From positions 1,364,001 to 1,428,000 of the forward strand of contig NC_015172.1 of NCBI RefSeq assembly GCF_000190635.1: a DNA stretch of 64,000 bases. Direction: 5' to 3'. The first letter of the stretch is position 1. Each line of letters opens with the position of its first letter. A program made the translations under genes and the position numbers. This stretch comes from Syntrophobotulus glycolicus DSM 8271. GTDB taxonomy: Bacteria > Bacillota > Desulfitobacteriia > Desulfitobacteriales > Syntrophobotulaceae. The notes below the pieces were generated by a model that was given only the letters and a program-made list of their open reading frames with translations, did no database searches and had not been told where the DNA came from. Positions 8,601-17,167 of the stretch are shown piece after piece.

Positions 8601-8643
8601 AAATCGGTTACGTACTCTGCTTGGACGGAAATGGGGAGGAAAA

Positions 8644-9768
8644 ATGATCAGCAACTACTATATGCCGACCAAAGTCCTGATGGGATCTGATTGTGTTGTC
8701 AGGAATTCCGGGCTCTTGAGACAGCTCGGCAGGAAAGCGCTGCTTGTCACCGGCAGGCAATCAGCCAAACAAAACGGTTCGGAAAAGGATATGAAAGAAG
8801 CTTTGGGTTCAGCAGGAATAGAGTATGCAGTATTTGACCGGGTCATGAGCAATCCCACCATTGCCTGTGTTTATGAAGGGGCGGCTTTGGCCCGGGAGAA
8901 CAAGGTAGATTTCATTATCGGGATTGGGGGAGGTTCTCCCATGGATGCGGCAAAAGCGATCGCCCTGCTCGCGGCTCAGGATATTGAGGAGCAAGACTTA
9001 TTTAGCGGAAATTATCCAAACAAAGTTCTTCCGATGGCCTTTGTGCCGACCACTGCCGGCACAGGCTCGGAAGTCACCCCGTATTCCATCCTGACCAATG
9101 ATCAGGCCCAAACCAAGACCAGTATTGCCTCGGAATTCTTATTTCCCAGGATGGCCTTTTTGGATGCCAGGTATACCCAGTCTCTTTCTGCGGTGACCAC
9201 AATAAACACTGCGCTGGACGCCTTGTCCCATGCGGTGGAGGGAATGTTATCCGTGAAAGCCTCAAGGATATCCGACGCCCTGGCGATCAACAGCATTCGG
9301 ATGATCATGGAGTGTATGCCGGCCCTGCGGGAGAGCTTCAAAGCGGGAGATCCCGGCAAAGTTGATTTAAGGCAAAGGGAAATTCTGCTTCAGGCCTCCC
9401 TCATCGCCGGTATGGTCATCGCCCAAACAGGAACTACTGTGGTCCATGCCATGGGCTATTCCCTGACCTATTTTCATGATATTGATCATGGCAGAGCCAA
9501 TGGCTTGCTCTTAGCGGAATACCTCAAATTGGTGGAACAGGAAAACCCGGAATTGGCCGGCAGGATATTGACAGGAATGAATTTTTCCACAGCGGAGGAG
9601 TTTAAAGCGTTGACAGATGAGCTTTTGGGGCATAAAGAAGCGCTGACGGAAAAAGAAATCATGGAATACAGCCGGAAAACCCTGAAAACGAAAAATATGG
9701 ACAATTGCCTGGTAAAACCGGATCAGGAGGAAATCGAACAGATCTATGTCAGCTCCTTTCAATCATAA
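8644..9768 (+). CDS. Iron-type alcohol dehydrogenase, probable malonate semialdehyde reductase
   Basis: The start is ATG 8644 after GGGGAGGAAAA, giving 374 residues as usual for group III dehydrogenases. The NAD(P)-binding loop IGIGGGSPMDAAKAIA, the TTAGTGSEVTPYSIL segment, and metal ligands in DALSHAVEG, VVHAMGYSL and FHDIDHGRANG are all present. It would reduce an aldehyde to an alcohol. Following the aminotransferase, the simplest reading is malonate semialdehyde to 3-hydroxypropionate; sulfoacetaldehyde to isethionate is the alternative if the aminotransferase acts on taurine. Confidence 0.82.
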   Translation: MISNYYMPTKVLMGSDCVVRNSGLLRQLGRKALLVTGRQSAKQNGSEKDMKEALGSAGIEYAVFDRVMSNPTIACVYEGAALARENKVDFIIGIGGGSPMDAAKAIALLAAQDIEEQDLFSGNYPNKVLPMAFVPTTAGTGSEVTPYSILTNDQAQTKTSIASEFLFPRMAFLDARYTQSLSAVTTINTALDALSHAVEGMLSVKASRISDALAINSIRMIMECMPALRESFKAGDPGKVDLRQREILLQASLIAGMVIAQTGTTVVHAMGYSLTYFHDIDHGRANGLLLAEYLKLVEQENPELAGRILTGMNFSTAEEFKALTDELLGHKEALTEKEIMEYSRKTLKTKNMDNCLVKPDQEEIEQIYVSSFQS

Positions 9769-9821
9769 AATTCTGGTAAAAAATAAAATTTCGCTAAAAA
9801 ATAAATTCTGGGGAGGCAGCA

Positions 9822-11132
9822 ATGGAAACGATACAAGAAACAATAACCAAATTGGCGGAAGAATTAAAACCGGCGCTTGTGGATTTTTGTCAGAGACTGA
9901 TTCGGGTTCCGGCGCTCTCCGGAGCGGAAAAAGGGGTTGCGGACCTCTATCTGGCCGAAATGGAGAAATTGGGATATGACCGGTATTTCCGGGACAAGTG
10001 GGGAAATGTAATCGGAATCATCGAGGGAACGGAGCCGGGACCGGCCATTATGTATAACGCCCATCTGGATCACGTTGACACAGGGGATTACAGTGAATGG
10101 GGCGGCTATGATCCGTACGGGGCGGAAATTGACGTGAATGAAATGGAAAATCAGGACCGGGACGGCTATGAGCAGGCTGAAGTCATTCATGGCAGAGCGG
10201 CGGCCGATGTGAAGGGCGGAGGCGCCTGTCAGATTTATTCCGGAAAAATCATGATCGAACTTCGGAAATTGGGCTATCCCATAAAAGGGAGATATATTTT
10301 TACCGGTGTTGTTTTGGAGGAACCGGCTGAACAGCTGGGCATGATCAAACTCATCGAGGATACGTTCCCGGAAGAGGGGATTGACTATGACGGGGTTGTT
10401 TCCTGTGAAGCAACGTCTCTGAAGCTCTACCTGGGGCACCGGGGAAGAGTGGAGCTGCAAGTAACGGTTTCCGGCACAACTTCTCACGGCAGCGCGCCCT
10501 GGCTGGGGGTTAACGCCGTGAACAAAGCCACCAAATTGATTGACAGGGTCGAGGAATCTATCGCCGCCCAGCGCCGGACAGATGAGCATTTGGGAAATTC
10601 CAGCATTGCTTTGACCATTATTAACTGTACACCCGGTTCCATGTGTATCGTCCCCGACAGGTGCCACATTACGTATGACCGCCGCTTTGTGCCCGGGGAA
10701 ACCTTTAAGGGCTGTGTTGAGGAGATTCAGAAGATTATTGACGGTCTGACAGAAGAGGACCCTGAGTTCAGGGCAGCCGTAGAGATCGCCACCGTACCGC
10801 GAACCACCTATACCGGGCTGACGGTTGCTGTGCCGAACGTCAAGCAGGCCTGGAAGATCAGTCCCGAGCACCCGTTTGCCAAAGCGGCGGCCGCTGGGCT
10901 CAGCTCGATAGGACAGCCGGTAAAATACGGCTATTGGGATTTCGGCACTGACCTCTCCGTCATCTGCGGCCGGGAGAAAAAACCGGCAATCGGTTATTCG
11001 CCCATGCAGGAATTTTATTGCCACAGGCCCGTGGATAAAGTCAGAATCGACTATATGGTGAAAGCCCTGGCGGGAAATGTGGCCATTTATCAAGAACTGA
11101 CAGCCTTAGAACAAAAGGATTTCATTCTTTAA
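9822..11132 (+). CDS. M20 family metallohydrolase (YgeY-like), first copy
   Basis: A 436-residue protein starting at ATG 9822 after GGGGAGG. Zinc ligands lie in NAHLDHVDTG (His81, Asp83) and RAAADVKGG (Asp129), with the catalytic and ligand glutamates in LEEPAE (166-167). The dimerisation domain segment TSHGSAPWLGVNAVNKA is present. The sequence resembles the YgeY group seen beside hydantoinase/dihydropyrimidinase genes. It is a candidate beta-ureidopropionase (N-carbamoyl-beta-alanine amidohydrolase), releasing beta-alanine, CO2 and ammonia. The close paralog downstream may share or divide this role. Confidence 0.78.
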   Translation: METIQETITKLAEELKPALVDFCQRLIRVPALSGAEKGVADLYLAEMEKLGYDRYFRDKWGNVIGIIEGTEPGPAIMYNAHLDHVDTGDYSEWGGYDPYGAEIDVNEMENQDRDGYEQAEVIHGRAAADVKGGGACQIYSGKIMIELRKLGYPIKGRYIFTGVVLEEPAEQLGMIKLIEDTFPEEGIDYDGVVSCEATSLKLYLGHRGRVELQVTVSGTTSHGSAPWLGVNAVNKATKLIDRVEESIAAQRRTDEHLGNSSIALTIINCTPGSMCIVPDRCHITYDRRFVPGETFKGCVEEIQKIIDGLTEEDPEFRAAVEIATVPRTTYTGLTVAVPNVKQAWKISPEHPFAKAAAAGLSSIGQPVKYGYWDFGTDLSVICGREKKPAIGYSPMQEFYCHRPVDKVRIDYMVKALAGNVAIYQELTALEQKDFIL

Positions 11133-11165
11133 CATAGAGTATTTGGAAGAAAGGTGGGAAAGAAA

Positions 11166-12497
11166 ATGAACGGATCAGAGCAGAACCTGATTGAGGCGCT
11201 GAAAGAGATTGCGGATGAACTTTATCCCAACATGATATTTTTCGCCCAGAAACTGGTTCAGACCCCAAGTATCAGCGGCACGGAGGGGAAGCTGGCCGAC
11301 TTGGATATCGCTGAAATGCAAAAGCTCGGCTATGATGAAGTTTTTCGGGACGCCCAGGGAAACATCGTCGGTGTCGTCAACGGGACGGAACCGGGACCGA
11401 CAATTATGTATAATTCTCACATGGATCATGTGAGCCCCGGAGATCCGGCCAATTGGCTGGGCTATGACCCCTATGGGGGAGAAATTGATGTCTGTGCGGT
11501 GGATACCCGGGACAAAAAGCCCGATCAGGCGGAATGTATTCACGGACGGGGAGCCTCGGATGTCAAGTGCGGGGAAGCGGTGCAAATTTATACGGGAGGT
11601 CTGCTTTTGAAACTGCGGGAGAAAGGATTCCCCCTGAAAGGCAGGTTCCTGTTTACCGGGGTTGTGCAGGAGGAGCCGGCCGAAATGGTAGGAATGCTGC
11701 ATTTGCTTGACCAGACATTTCCCGCCAAAGGACTGACGTATGATGCCATGGTTTCCTCAGAAGCCACTTCTTTAAAAATTTACTGCGGACACCGGGGCCG
11801 CGTGGAAATGCTGATCACGGTTTACGGCCGGACATCACACGGCAGTGCCCCCTGGCTGGGCGTTAATGCCATTTATAAAGCGCTGCCGCTCATCACCAGA
11901 ATCAAAGACGAACTTTATCCGTCTCTGCCAAGTGATCCTGAGCTGGGACAGGCTTCCGTTTCCCTTAATATTATTGAATGTTCCCCCGGCGCATTATCGA
12001 TTGTCCCGGACAGATGTATGCTTTCTCTGGACCGGAGGACCTTGCCCGGTGAAACAGCCGCTTCGGCCATTGCCCAGATTCAGAAGATCATTGATGATTT
12101 AGCGGCCCAGGATCCGGAGTTCAGAGCTGATGTTGCGGTTAAAAGTGCCGTCGAAACATCTTATACAGGATTATCTTATGAGGCGGCCAAAGATATGGAT
12201 CCCTGGAAAATCAGCCCGGATCATGGATTTGTACAGGCTGCGGCGGCGGCACTGGAAGCCCTTGGCCAGAAGGTGGAATACGGGTACTGGGATTTTGGAA
12301 CGGACGCCAGCAAAACCTGCGGGATCGACAGAAAACCGACAATCGGCTATTCTCCCATGCAGGAACAATATGCCCACACCCCTTATGATAAATGCCGCAC
12401 GGATTTTATGAAAACCGCGTTGGAAGGCAATGCGGCAATTTATCTGAACGCAACCCTTCAGGGGCCTGAAACCTACAAAAAAGTTGAGTGGAAATAG
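11166..12497 (+). CDS. M20 family metallohydrolase (YgeY-like), second copy
   Basis: The start is ATG 11166, about ten bases after AAGGTGGG; GTG 11154 overlaps that site. The protein is about 443 residues and aligns along its whole length with the preceding gene: NSHMDHVSPGD, RGASDVKCGE, QEEPAEM, TSHGSAPWLGVNAIYKA, EYGYWDFGTD and GYSPMQEQYAHTP. The spacing of only about 30 bases and the shared architecture indicate tandem duplication followed by divergence. The metal ligands are intact, so it should be active. Substrate specificity may differ, for example different N-carbamoyl amino acids. Confidence 0.78.
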   Translation: MNGSEQNLIEALKEIADELYPNMIFFAQKLVQTPSISGTEGKLADLDIAEMQKLGYDEVFRDAQGNIVGVVNGTEPGPTIMYNSHMDHVSPGDPANWLGYDPYGGEIDVCAVDTRDKKPDQAECIHGRGASDVKCGEAVQIYTGGLLLKLREKGFPLKGRFLFTGVVQEEPAEMVGMLHLLDQTFPAKGLTYDAMVSSEATSLKIYCGHRGRVEMLITVYGRTSHGSAPWLGVNAIYKALPLITRIKDELYPSLPSDPELGQASVSLNIIECSPGALSIVPDRCMLSLDRRTLPGETAASAIAQIQKIIDDLAAQDPEFRADVAVKSAVETSYTGLSYEAAKDMDPWKISPDHGFVQAAAAALEALGQKVEYGYWDFGTDASKTCGIDRKPTIGYSPMQEQYAHTPYDKCRTDFMKTALEGNAAIYLNATLQGPETYKKVEWK

Positions 12498-12564
12498 CGC
12501 AGGCCCGGGACAAGGAAAATTTGTCACAGAATTTATCTTCGGAATCAGGTTAGGAGGTTGGAAG

Positions 12565-13935
12565 ATGGACTTGATCATCAAAAACGGCACAATTATTTCT
12601 CCTACTGAAACATATAAGGCGGATATCGCTGTTCGAGACGGAAAAATTTTGGCGATCGGCTCAGAATTTCCGGAAGCAGGCGCCAAAATAGTAGATGCCG
12701 CGGGCAAGCTTGTGCTGCCCGGAGCAATCGATGTGCATACGCATTTGGCCATGCCGTTTGGCGGAACGGTATCTGCGGACAGTTATTTTTCAGGAACAAG
12801 GGCGGCAGCCTGCGGCGGTGTGACAACTGTTTTTGACTATCCGGTACAAAGAAAAGGAAACACAATTTTAGGACTGATCAACGAAAAAAAAGAGATCTGT
12901 GCCCAAGAAGCCTGTGTCGACTACGCCTTTCATTGCTGTATTACTGATTTAAATGACGGCGCGATCTTGGAAGAAATGCAGAAAGCGGTTGAGGAAGGGA
13001 TTACAAGTTTTAAATGTTTCTTTGTGTATAAAAAAGAAGGCATGATGGTCGATGACGGAACCTTTGCCAAACTGCTTTTGCGTGCCAAAGAAATCGGAGC
13101 GATGATCAATATTCATGCGGAAAATCCTGATCTGATCGATCTGAAGATCGCGCAATTCAAAAAAGAGGGAAAGACCTCACCCTGGTATCATTATTTAAGC
13201 CGCCCGGAATTTGTGGAAGCCGAGGGAGACAAAAGGGCCATTCATTGGGCCAAGAATCTGGAAGCCCCTCTTTATCTTGTGCACATGGCGGATAAAGAAG
13301 GCCTGGAAGCCGCTATCACAGCCAAAACGGATGGATACGACATCTATGTGGAAACCTGTCCGCAATATTTGGAATTTACCAGTGAAGTTTATAAACGGGA
13401 AGACGGCCGGAATTTTGTCTGTTCCCCGCCCATGAAAGGGCAGGAAAGTCAGGACGCCTTATGGAAGGCGGTGAAGACAGGCGGGATCGACACGATCGCT
13501 ACGGATCACTGTCCGTTCCAAAGCGCTGAAAAGGATTGGGGCAAAGATGATTTTACGAAAATCCCCAATGGCTGTGCCGGTATTGAGAACATGTATCCTT
13601 ACATGCTGGCGGCCGCCAATGAAGGGAAGATCAGTTTTAACAGAGCAGTTGAGCTATGTTCCGCCAATCCGGCCCGGATATTCGGCTGTCAGGAAAAGGG
13701 CTCGCTAACAGTGGGCAAAGACGCGGATATCGTGATCTATGATCCGGAAAAAGACTTCACGGTTTCAGTGGCAACAATGCACTCTGACTATGATCATACC
13801 ATTTGGGAAGGCAAACAATTTCACGGTTATCCTGTGATGACGTTTTCTCGCGGCAGGTTGGTCTACGAAGAGGGAAAATTTGTTGGAGAAGCCGGCTGGG
13901 GGAATTTTGTCAAAAGAGCGGGCAGAGGGAAGTGA
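12565..13935 (+). CDS. Dihydropyrimidinase / D-hydantoinase
   Basis: ATG 12565 follows TAGGAGG; a longer frame from 12484 overlaps the upstream stop and lacks a site. The 456-residue amidohydrolase has the metal pair in DVHTHLAMPF (His58, His60), the lysine to be carboxylated in ITSFKCFFVYK (Lys150), His184 in INIHAENPD, a histidine in YLVHMADKEG, and the catalytic aspartate in IATDHCPF. These are the full binuclear zinc set of dihydropyrimidinase/hydantoinase. It would open 5,6-dihydrouracil or dihydrothymine to the N-carbamoyl-beta-amino acid. It lies between the M20 hydrolases and the dihydropyrimidine dehydrogenase. Confidence 0.88.
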   Translation: MDLIIKNGTIISPTETYKADIAVRDGKILAIGSEFPEAGAKIVDAAGKLVLPGAIDVHTHLAMPFGGTVSADSYFSGTRAAACGGVTTVFDYPVQRKGNTILGLINEKKEICAQEACVDYAFHCCITDLNDGAILEEMQKAVEEGITSFKCFFVYKKEGMMVDDGTFAKLLLRAKEIGAMINIHAENPDLIDLKIAQFKKEGKTSPWYHYLSRPEFVEAEGDKRAIHWAKNLEAPLYLVHMADKEGLEAAITAKTDGYDIYVETCPQYLEFTSEVYKREDGRNFVCSPPMKGQESQDALWKAVKTGGIDTIATDHCPFQSAEKDWGKDDFTKIPNGCAGIENMYPYMLAAANEGKISFNRAVELCSANPARIFGCQEKGSLTVGKDADIVIYDPEKDFTVSVATMHSDYDHTIWEGKQFHGYPVMTFSRGRLVYEEGKFVGEAGWGNFVKRAGRGK

Positions 13936-13947
13936 GGTTGATCACCT

Positions 13948-15456
13948 TTGCGGGAAACAATACGAAATCAATTTTCGGCCAAAAGTGAAGCGGATAGTTG
14001 TTTACTCTGCTATACGGCACCATGTACAGCAAACTGTCCGCACGGGCTGGATGCGGCAAAGCTGATTCGTTCCCTGCGTTTTAAACATATTCCTGGAGGA
14101 GCTGATTGGCCAAAGTGCGGTGATGTTTGCGGCCCATGCGAGTCCCAAGACTGTACGGAAGCCTGTCTGAGAGGAAAGATGGATCGTCCGGTCAGAATAC
14201 CTGAGCTCATCGAATATGTCAGGAATTTGGGTCAGAGTAAATTCAGATTACCGGGTAAAATAAATTTGGGAATTGAATTTTGCGGGATACCATGTGAGAA
14301 TCCGTTTTTCTTATCTTCTTCAGTGGTTGCCAGTAATTATACAATGGTAGCGAAAGCATTTGAGATGGGATGGGCAGGGGCGGTTTTTAAGACAATCGGA
14401 ACCTTCGTTCCGCAAGAAGTTTCACCAAGATTTTCCAGCATTGGCAAAGAAGGAAACTCTTTCAGCGGTTTCAAAAACATTGAGCAAATATCGGATCACA
14501 CGTTAGAAGAAAATTTGGAGTTTATGTCCCGACTCAAAAGGGATTTCCCGCATAAAGTGGTTGTCGCCTCCATTTTGGGTCAGGATGAAGAGGAGTGGAC
14601 ATTCCTGGCTCGAAAAGTCACTGAGGCTGGAGTGGACATCATTGAATGCAATTTTTCCTGTCCCCATATGACGGGAGAAGGGTTAGGGTCAGATGTGGGT
14701 CAAAGCCCTGAATTGGTCGCTTTGTATACAGCGGCAACCAGAAAAGGAACAGACTTGCCAATCCTGGCCAAAATGACCCCGAACATCGGGAATATGGAGA
14801 TTCCCGCTATCGCGGCCATGGAGAACGGAGCGACAGGAATCGCGGCGATTAATACCATAAAAAGCATTATGAATATCAATCTCGATGACTTTGTCTCGGA
14901 GCCGCGGGTAGACGGCAAATCCTGCGTCGGAGGGTATTCCGGCAAAACAGTCAAACCAATTGCCTTGCGTTTTATTCATGATATGAAAAAACATCCCAAA
15001 TTGAAAGAATGTCCGATCAGCGGTATGGGCGGGATTGAAACCTGGAGGGATGCGGCTGAATTCATCGCGATGGGCTGTGCCAACGTGCAAATAACAACTT
15101 CAGTCATGCAATACGGTTACCGAATAATTGAAGATTTCATTGACGGATTGACAGCATTTTTATCGGAAAAAGGATACCACTCGCTCCAGGAAATAATCGG
15201 ACTGGCTTTACCGAATGTTGTGCAGGCGGATCAATTAAACCGGAACTCCATCTCCTATCCGAAATTTGATTTCCATAAATGTCTTGGCTGCGGAAGGTGT
15301 TATCTATCCTGTTATGACGGCGGTCATCAAGCTTTGGAAATCGCCGAAGAAAACGGAAGACCGAAACTTATGCCCAAAAAATGTGTCGGATGTCAGCTTT
15401 GTACCTTTGTATGTCCGGCCGGAGCAATTTCTTCCAGTACAAGAGTGAACGCTTAA
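13948..15456 (+). CDS. preA: PreA-type dihydropyrimidine dehydrogenase with N-terminal Fe-S domain
   Basis: TTG 13948 lies eight bases or so after GTGAGG and gives 502 residues, about 90 more than E. coli PreA. The first 90 residues carry two cysteine sets (CLLCYTAPCTANC and CGDVCGPCESQDC) like the Fe-S domain at the start of PreT or mammalian DPD. Residues from about 105 to 415 form the FMN-binding TIM barrel (ECNFSCPHMTGEGLGSDVGQ, ISGMGGIETW). The end carries two ferredoxin motifs (CLGCGRCYLSC, CVGCQLCTFVC). It should reduce uracil or thymine. The FAD/NADPH half (rest of PreT) is missing from the protein and from this window. Confidence 0.87.
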   Translation: MRETIRNQFSAKSEADSCLLCYTAPCTANCPHGLDAAKLIRSLRFKHIPGGADWPKCGDVCGPCESQDCTEACLRGKMDRPVRIPELIEYVRNLGQSKFRLPGKINLGIEFCGIPCENPFFLSSSVVASNYTMVAKAFEMGWAGAVFKTIGTFVPQEVSPRFSSIGKEGNSFSGFKNIEQISDHTLEENLEFMSRLKRDFPHKVVVASILGQDEEEWTFLARKVTEAGVDIIECNFSCPHMTGEGLGSDVGQSPELVALYTAATRKGTDLPILAKMTPNIGNMEIPAIAAMENGATGIAAINTIKSIMNINLDDFVSEPRVDGKSCVGGYSGKTVKPIALRFIHDMKKHPKLKECPISGMGGIETWRDAAEFIAMGCANVQITTSVMQYGYRIIEDFIDGLTAFLSEKGYHSLQEIIGLALPNVVQADQLNRNSISYPKFDFHKCLGCGRCYLSCYDGGHQALEIAEENGRPKLMPKKCVGCQLCTFVCPAGAISSSTRVNA

Positions 15457-15516
15457 GTCTGTTTAAATAAGCCTGTTTGAAAAGTCTGTTAAAAATTCTG
15501 TTAAAAGTCTGTTTAA
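15457..15516 (+). repeat. Short degenerate tandem repeat
   Basis: After preA the motif (A)GTCTGTTTAAA recurs about five times with small changes (GTCTGTTTAAA, GCCTGTTTGAA, GTCTGTTAAAA, TTCTGTTAAAA, GTCTGTTTAAAA) at an 11-14 base period. It probably arose by slippage. Confidence 0.55.
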
Positions 15517-15561
15517 AATAGAACTGCAAGGAAGCAGGGGATAAATTTTCACTCACATTAT

Positions 15562-15588
15562 GGGTAAGAATTTTATCACCCTTTTTTG
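15562..15588 (+). terminator. Weak terminator or attenuator before the ABC genes
   Basis: GGGT and ACCC enclose a largely A/T stem with two mismatches, followed by six T. It lies just before the ABC ATPase ribosome site, so it may reduce rather than stop transcription into the transporter genes. Confidence 0.4.
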
Positions 15589-15603
15589 TTGAGGAGGCCT
15601 GTT

Positions 15604-16374
15604 ATGAATGCGCCAGAAATTCAAATTAAAAATGTAAGCATGATCTATCCGGTCAAAAACGGAGAAGAGGTCATTGCCCTCAATGATGTCAGTCTAGACA
15701 TTCAGGAAGGAGAATTCATTTCTTTGCTTGGACCTTCGGGCTGCGGAAAAACGACATTGTTAAGGATTATTGCCGATTTGCTTCATCCGACAGCCGGCAG
15801 TGTATCAATCAGAGGTCAATCGCCCAGAGACATCAGATTGCAGCAAAAATACGGAATCGTCTTTCAAAGCCCGGTTCTTTATGATTGGAGAACGGTCAGG
15901 AGAAATATTTGCATGCCGATGGAGATTATGGGGATTCCCAGAAAAGAGCGCACAGCCAGGATCAATCAAATGCTGGACCTCGTCGGACTGCAGGATTTCG
16001 GTTATAAATACCCATTTGAACTGAGCGGGGGAATGCAGCAGAGAGTAGGAATATGCAGGGCCTTGGCGCTTAATCCGGAGTTTTTGTTAATGGACGAGCC
16101 ATTTTCAGCTTTGGATGAGTTTACCCGTGAAAAACTCAATGAAGATTTGCTCGGTATTTGGAGTAAAACCAGAAAGACGGTCATTTTCGTCACCCATAAC
16201 ATTGTGGAATCAGTATTTTTATCGGATCGGGTTGTCGTTCTTTCTCCGCACCCCGGCAGGCTCTCCGCCATAGTCAATATTGATTTGCCGCGTCCCCGGG
16301 AAAACTCAATCCGGGAAACCCCTGAATTTTTTAAATATGTGGCCGAGATCAGAAGAAGCTTTGAGGGGGTGTGA
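15604..16374 (+). CDS. ABC transporter ATP-binding protein, nitrate/sulfonate/pyrimidine type
   Basis: ATG 15604 follows GAGGAGG; the TTG at 15586 is upstream of that site. The 256-residue protein has Walker A GPSGCGKTTLLRI, Q-loop VFQSPVLYDW, signature LSGGMQQRVGICRAL, Walker B LLMDEPFSALDEFTRE and the H-loop VTHNIVESVF. This pattern is the SsuB/TauB/ThiZ group. It should energise the two permeases encoded next; its stop overlaps the first permease start by four bases. Confidence 0.88.
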   Translation: MNAPEIQIKNVSMIYPVKNGEEVIALNDVSLDIQEGEFISLLGPSGCGKTTLLRIIADLLHPTAGSVSIRGQSPRDIRLQQKYGIVFQSPVLYDWRTVRRNICMPMEIMGIPRKERTARINQMLDLVGLQDFGYKYPFELSGGMQQRVGICRALALNPEFLLMDEPFSALDEFTREKLNEDLLGIWSKTRKTVIFVTHNIVESVFLSDRVVVLSPHPGRLSAIVNIDLPRPRENSIRETPEFFKYVAEIRRSFEGV

Positions 16375-17165
16375 AGGTGAACAAAAAGGAAAAAAGACAG
16401 GTGGGAATTGTTTGGATCATCGGGATAGCTGTTTTTTGGGAATTGTTATCTTTTCTTCTTGAACACGCTTTTCATGACAGTATGGCTTCCGCGAAGCTGC
16501 CCTATCTGCATACAATTGTGTCTACCTGGTTTGAAAATTGGGATATGCTGCTTGTTGCCGGGGCGGTGACATTCTCCCGGGCCGCAATCGGGTTTGCGTT
16601 AGGGGCGGCGGTGGGGATTATTCTGGCCGTGATCATGAGCTTGTCCAAGACAGCGGAGAGAATTGCTTTTCCGTACCTGATTATTTCTCAGATGATACCG
16701 GTTTTGGGATTGGCTCCGATTATTTTCAATATTGTCAGAGACATGGACCTGTCCAGAATCATGATCGCGGCCTATATCACCTTTTTCCCGGTTTCTGTAA
16801 ATATGCTCAGCGGACTGAAAAGTGTCGAGCAGGAGAAAAAAGATTTGCTGTTCTCTATTGCCGCCAATAAATTTAAAATTTACGCGAAGCTAATGTTCCC
16901 ATTCTCCCTGTCCTTTTTGTTTACAGGGTTAAAAATTGCCGCGCCAATGTCCGTTACTGCCTCAATACTGGTAGATATGTTAGGTTCTAAAAGTGGGATC
17001 GGCGTGAAGATGCTGTATTCTCTGTACTCCAACTCGACAGATATTTTCTGGGCTTCCGTGATGACAAGCGCTCTTATGGGAATCATCAGTTTTTATCTGG
17101 TTGTTCTTGCCGAAAGAATTTTACTGCCGTGGCAAACCATGAAGCCAAGGGAGGAGGGGGTTTAA
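16371..17165 (+). CDS. ABC transporter permease, SsuC/ThiX type (first)
   Basis: GTG 16371 overlaps the ATPase stop; GTG 16377 is an alternative. The 264-residue membrane protein has an N-terminal helix then the BPD_transp_1 core with the coupling-helix EAA-like stretch (FSIAANKFKIYAKLMFPFS, where proteins contact the ATPase). About six helices are visible. The following gene encodes a similar permease, so the channel may be a heterodimer. Confidence 0.83.
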   Translation: MKVNKKEKRQVGIVWIIGIAVFWELLSFLLEHAFHDSMASAKLPYLHTIVSTWFENWDMLLVAGAVTFSRAAIGFALGAAVGIILAVIMSLSKTAERIAFPYLIISQMIPVLGLAPIIFNIVRDMDLSRIMIAAYITFFPVSVNMLSGLKSVEQEKKDLLFSIAANKFKIYAKLMFPFSLSFLFTGLKIAAPMSVTASILVDMLGSKSGIGVKMLYSLYSNSTDIFWASVMTSALMGIISFYLVVLAERILLPWQTMKPREEGV

Positions 17166-17167
17166 CC

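Noticed and set aside
9864-11093. 409-codon open frame on the minus strand opposite the first M20 gene
   Set aside because: It lacks a recognisable domain and is antisense to a clear metallohydrolase with all motifs; GC-rich third positions create such shadows.
14640-14720. Missing catalytic cysteine in PreA (GSDVGQ instead of ACGQ of mammalian DPD)
   Set aside because: As I recall it, E. coli PreA also reads GSDVGQ here, so this is normal for the PreA branch.
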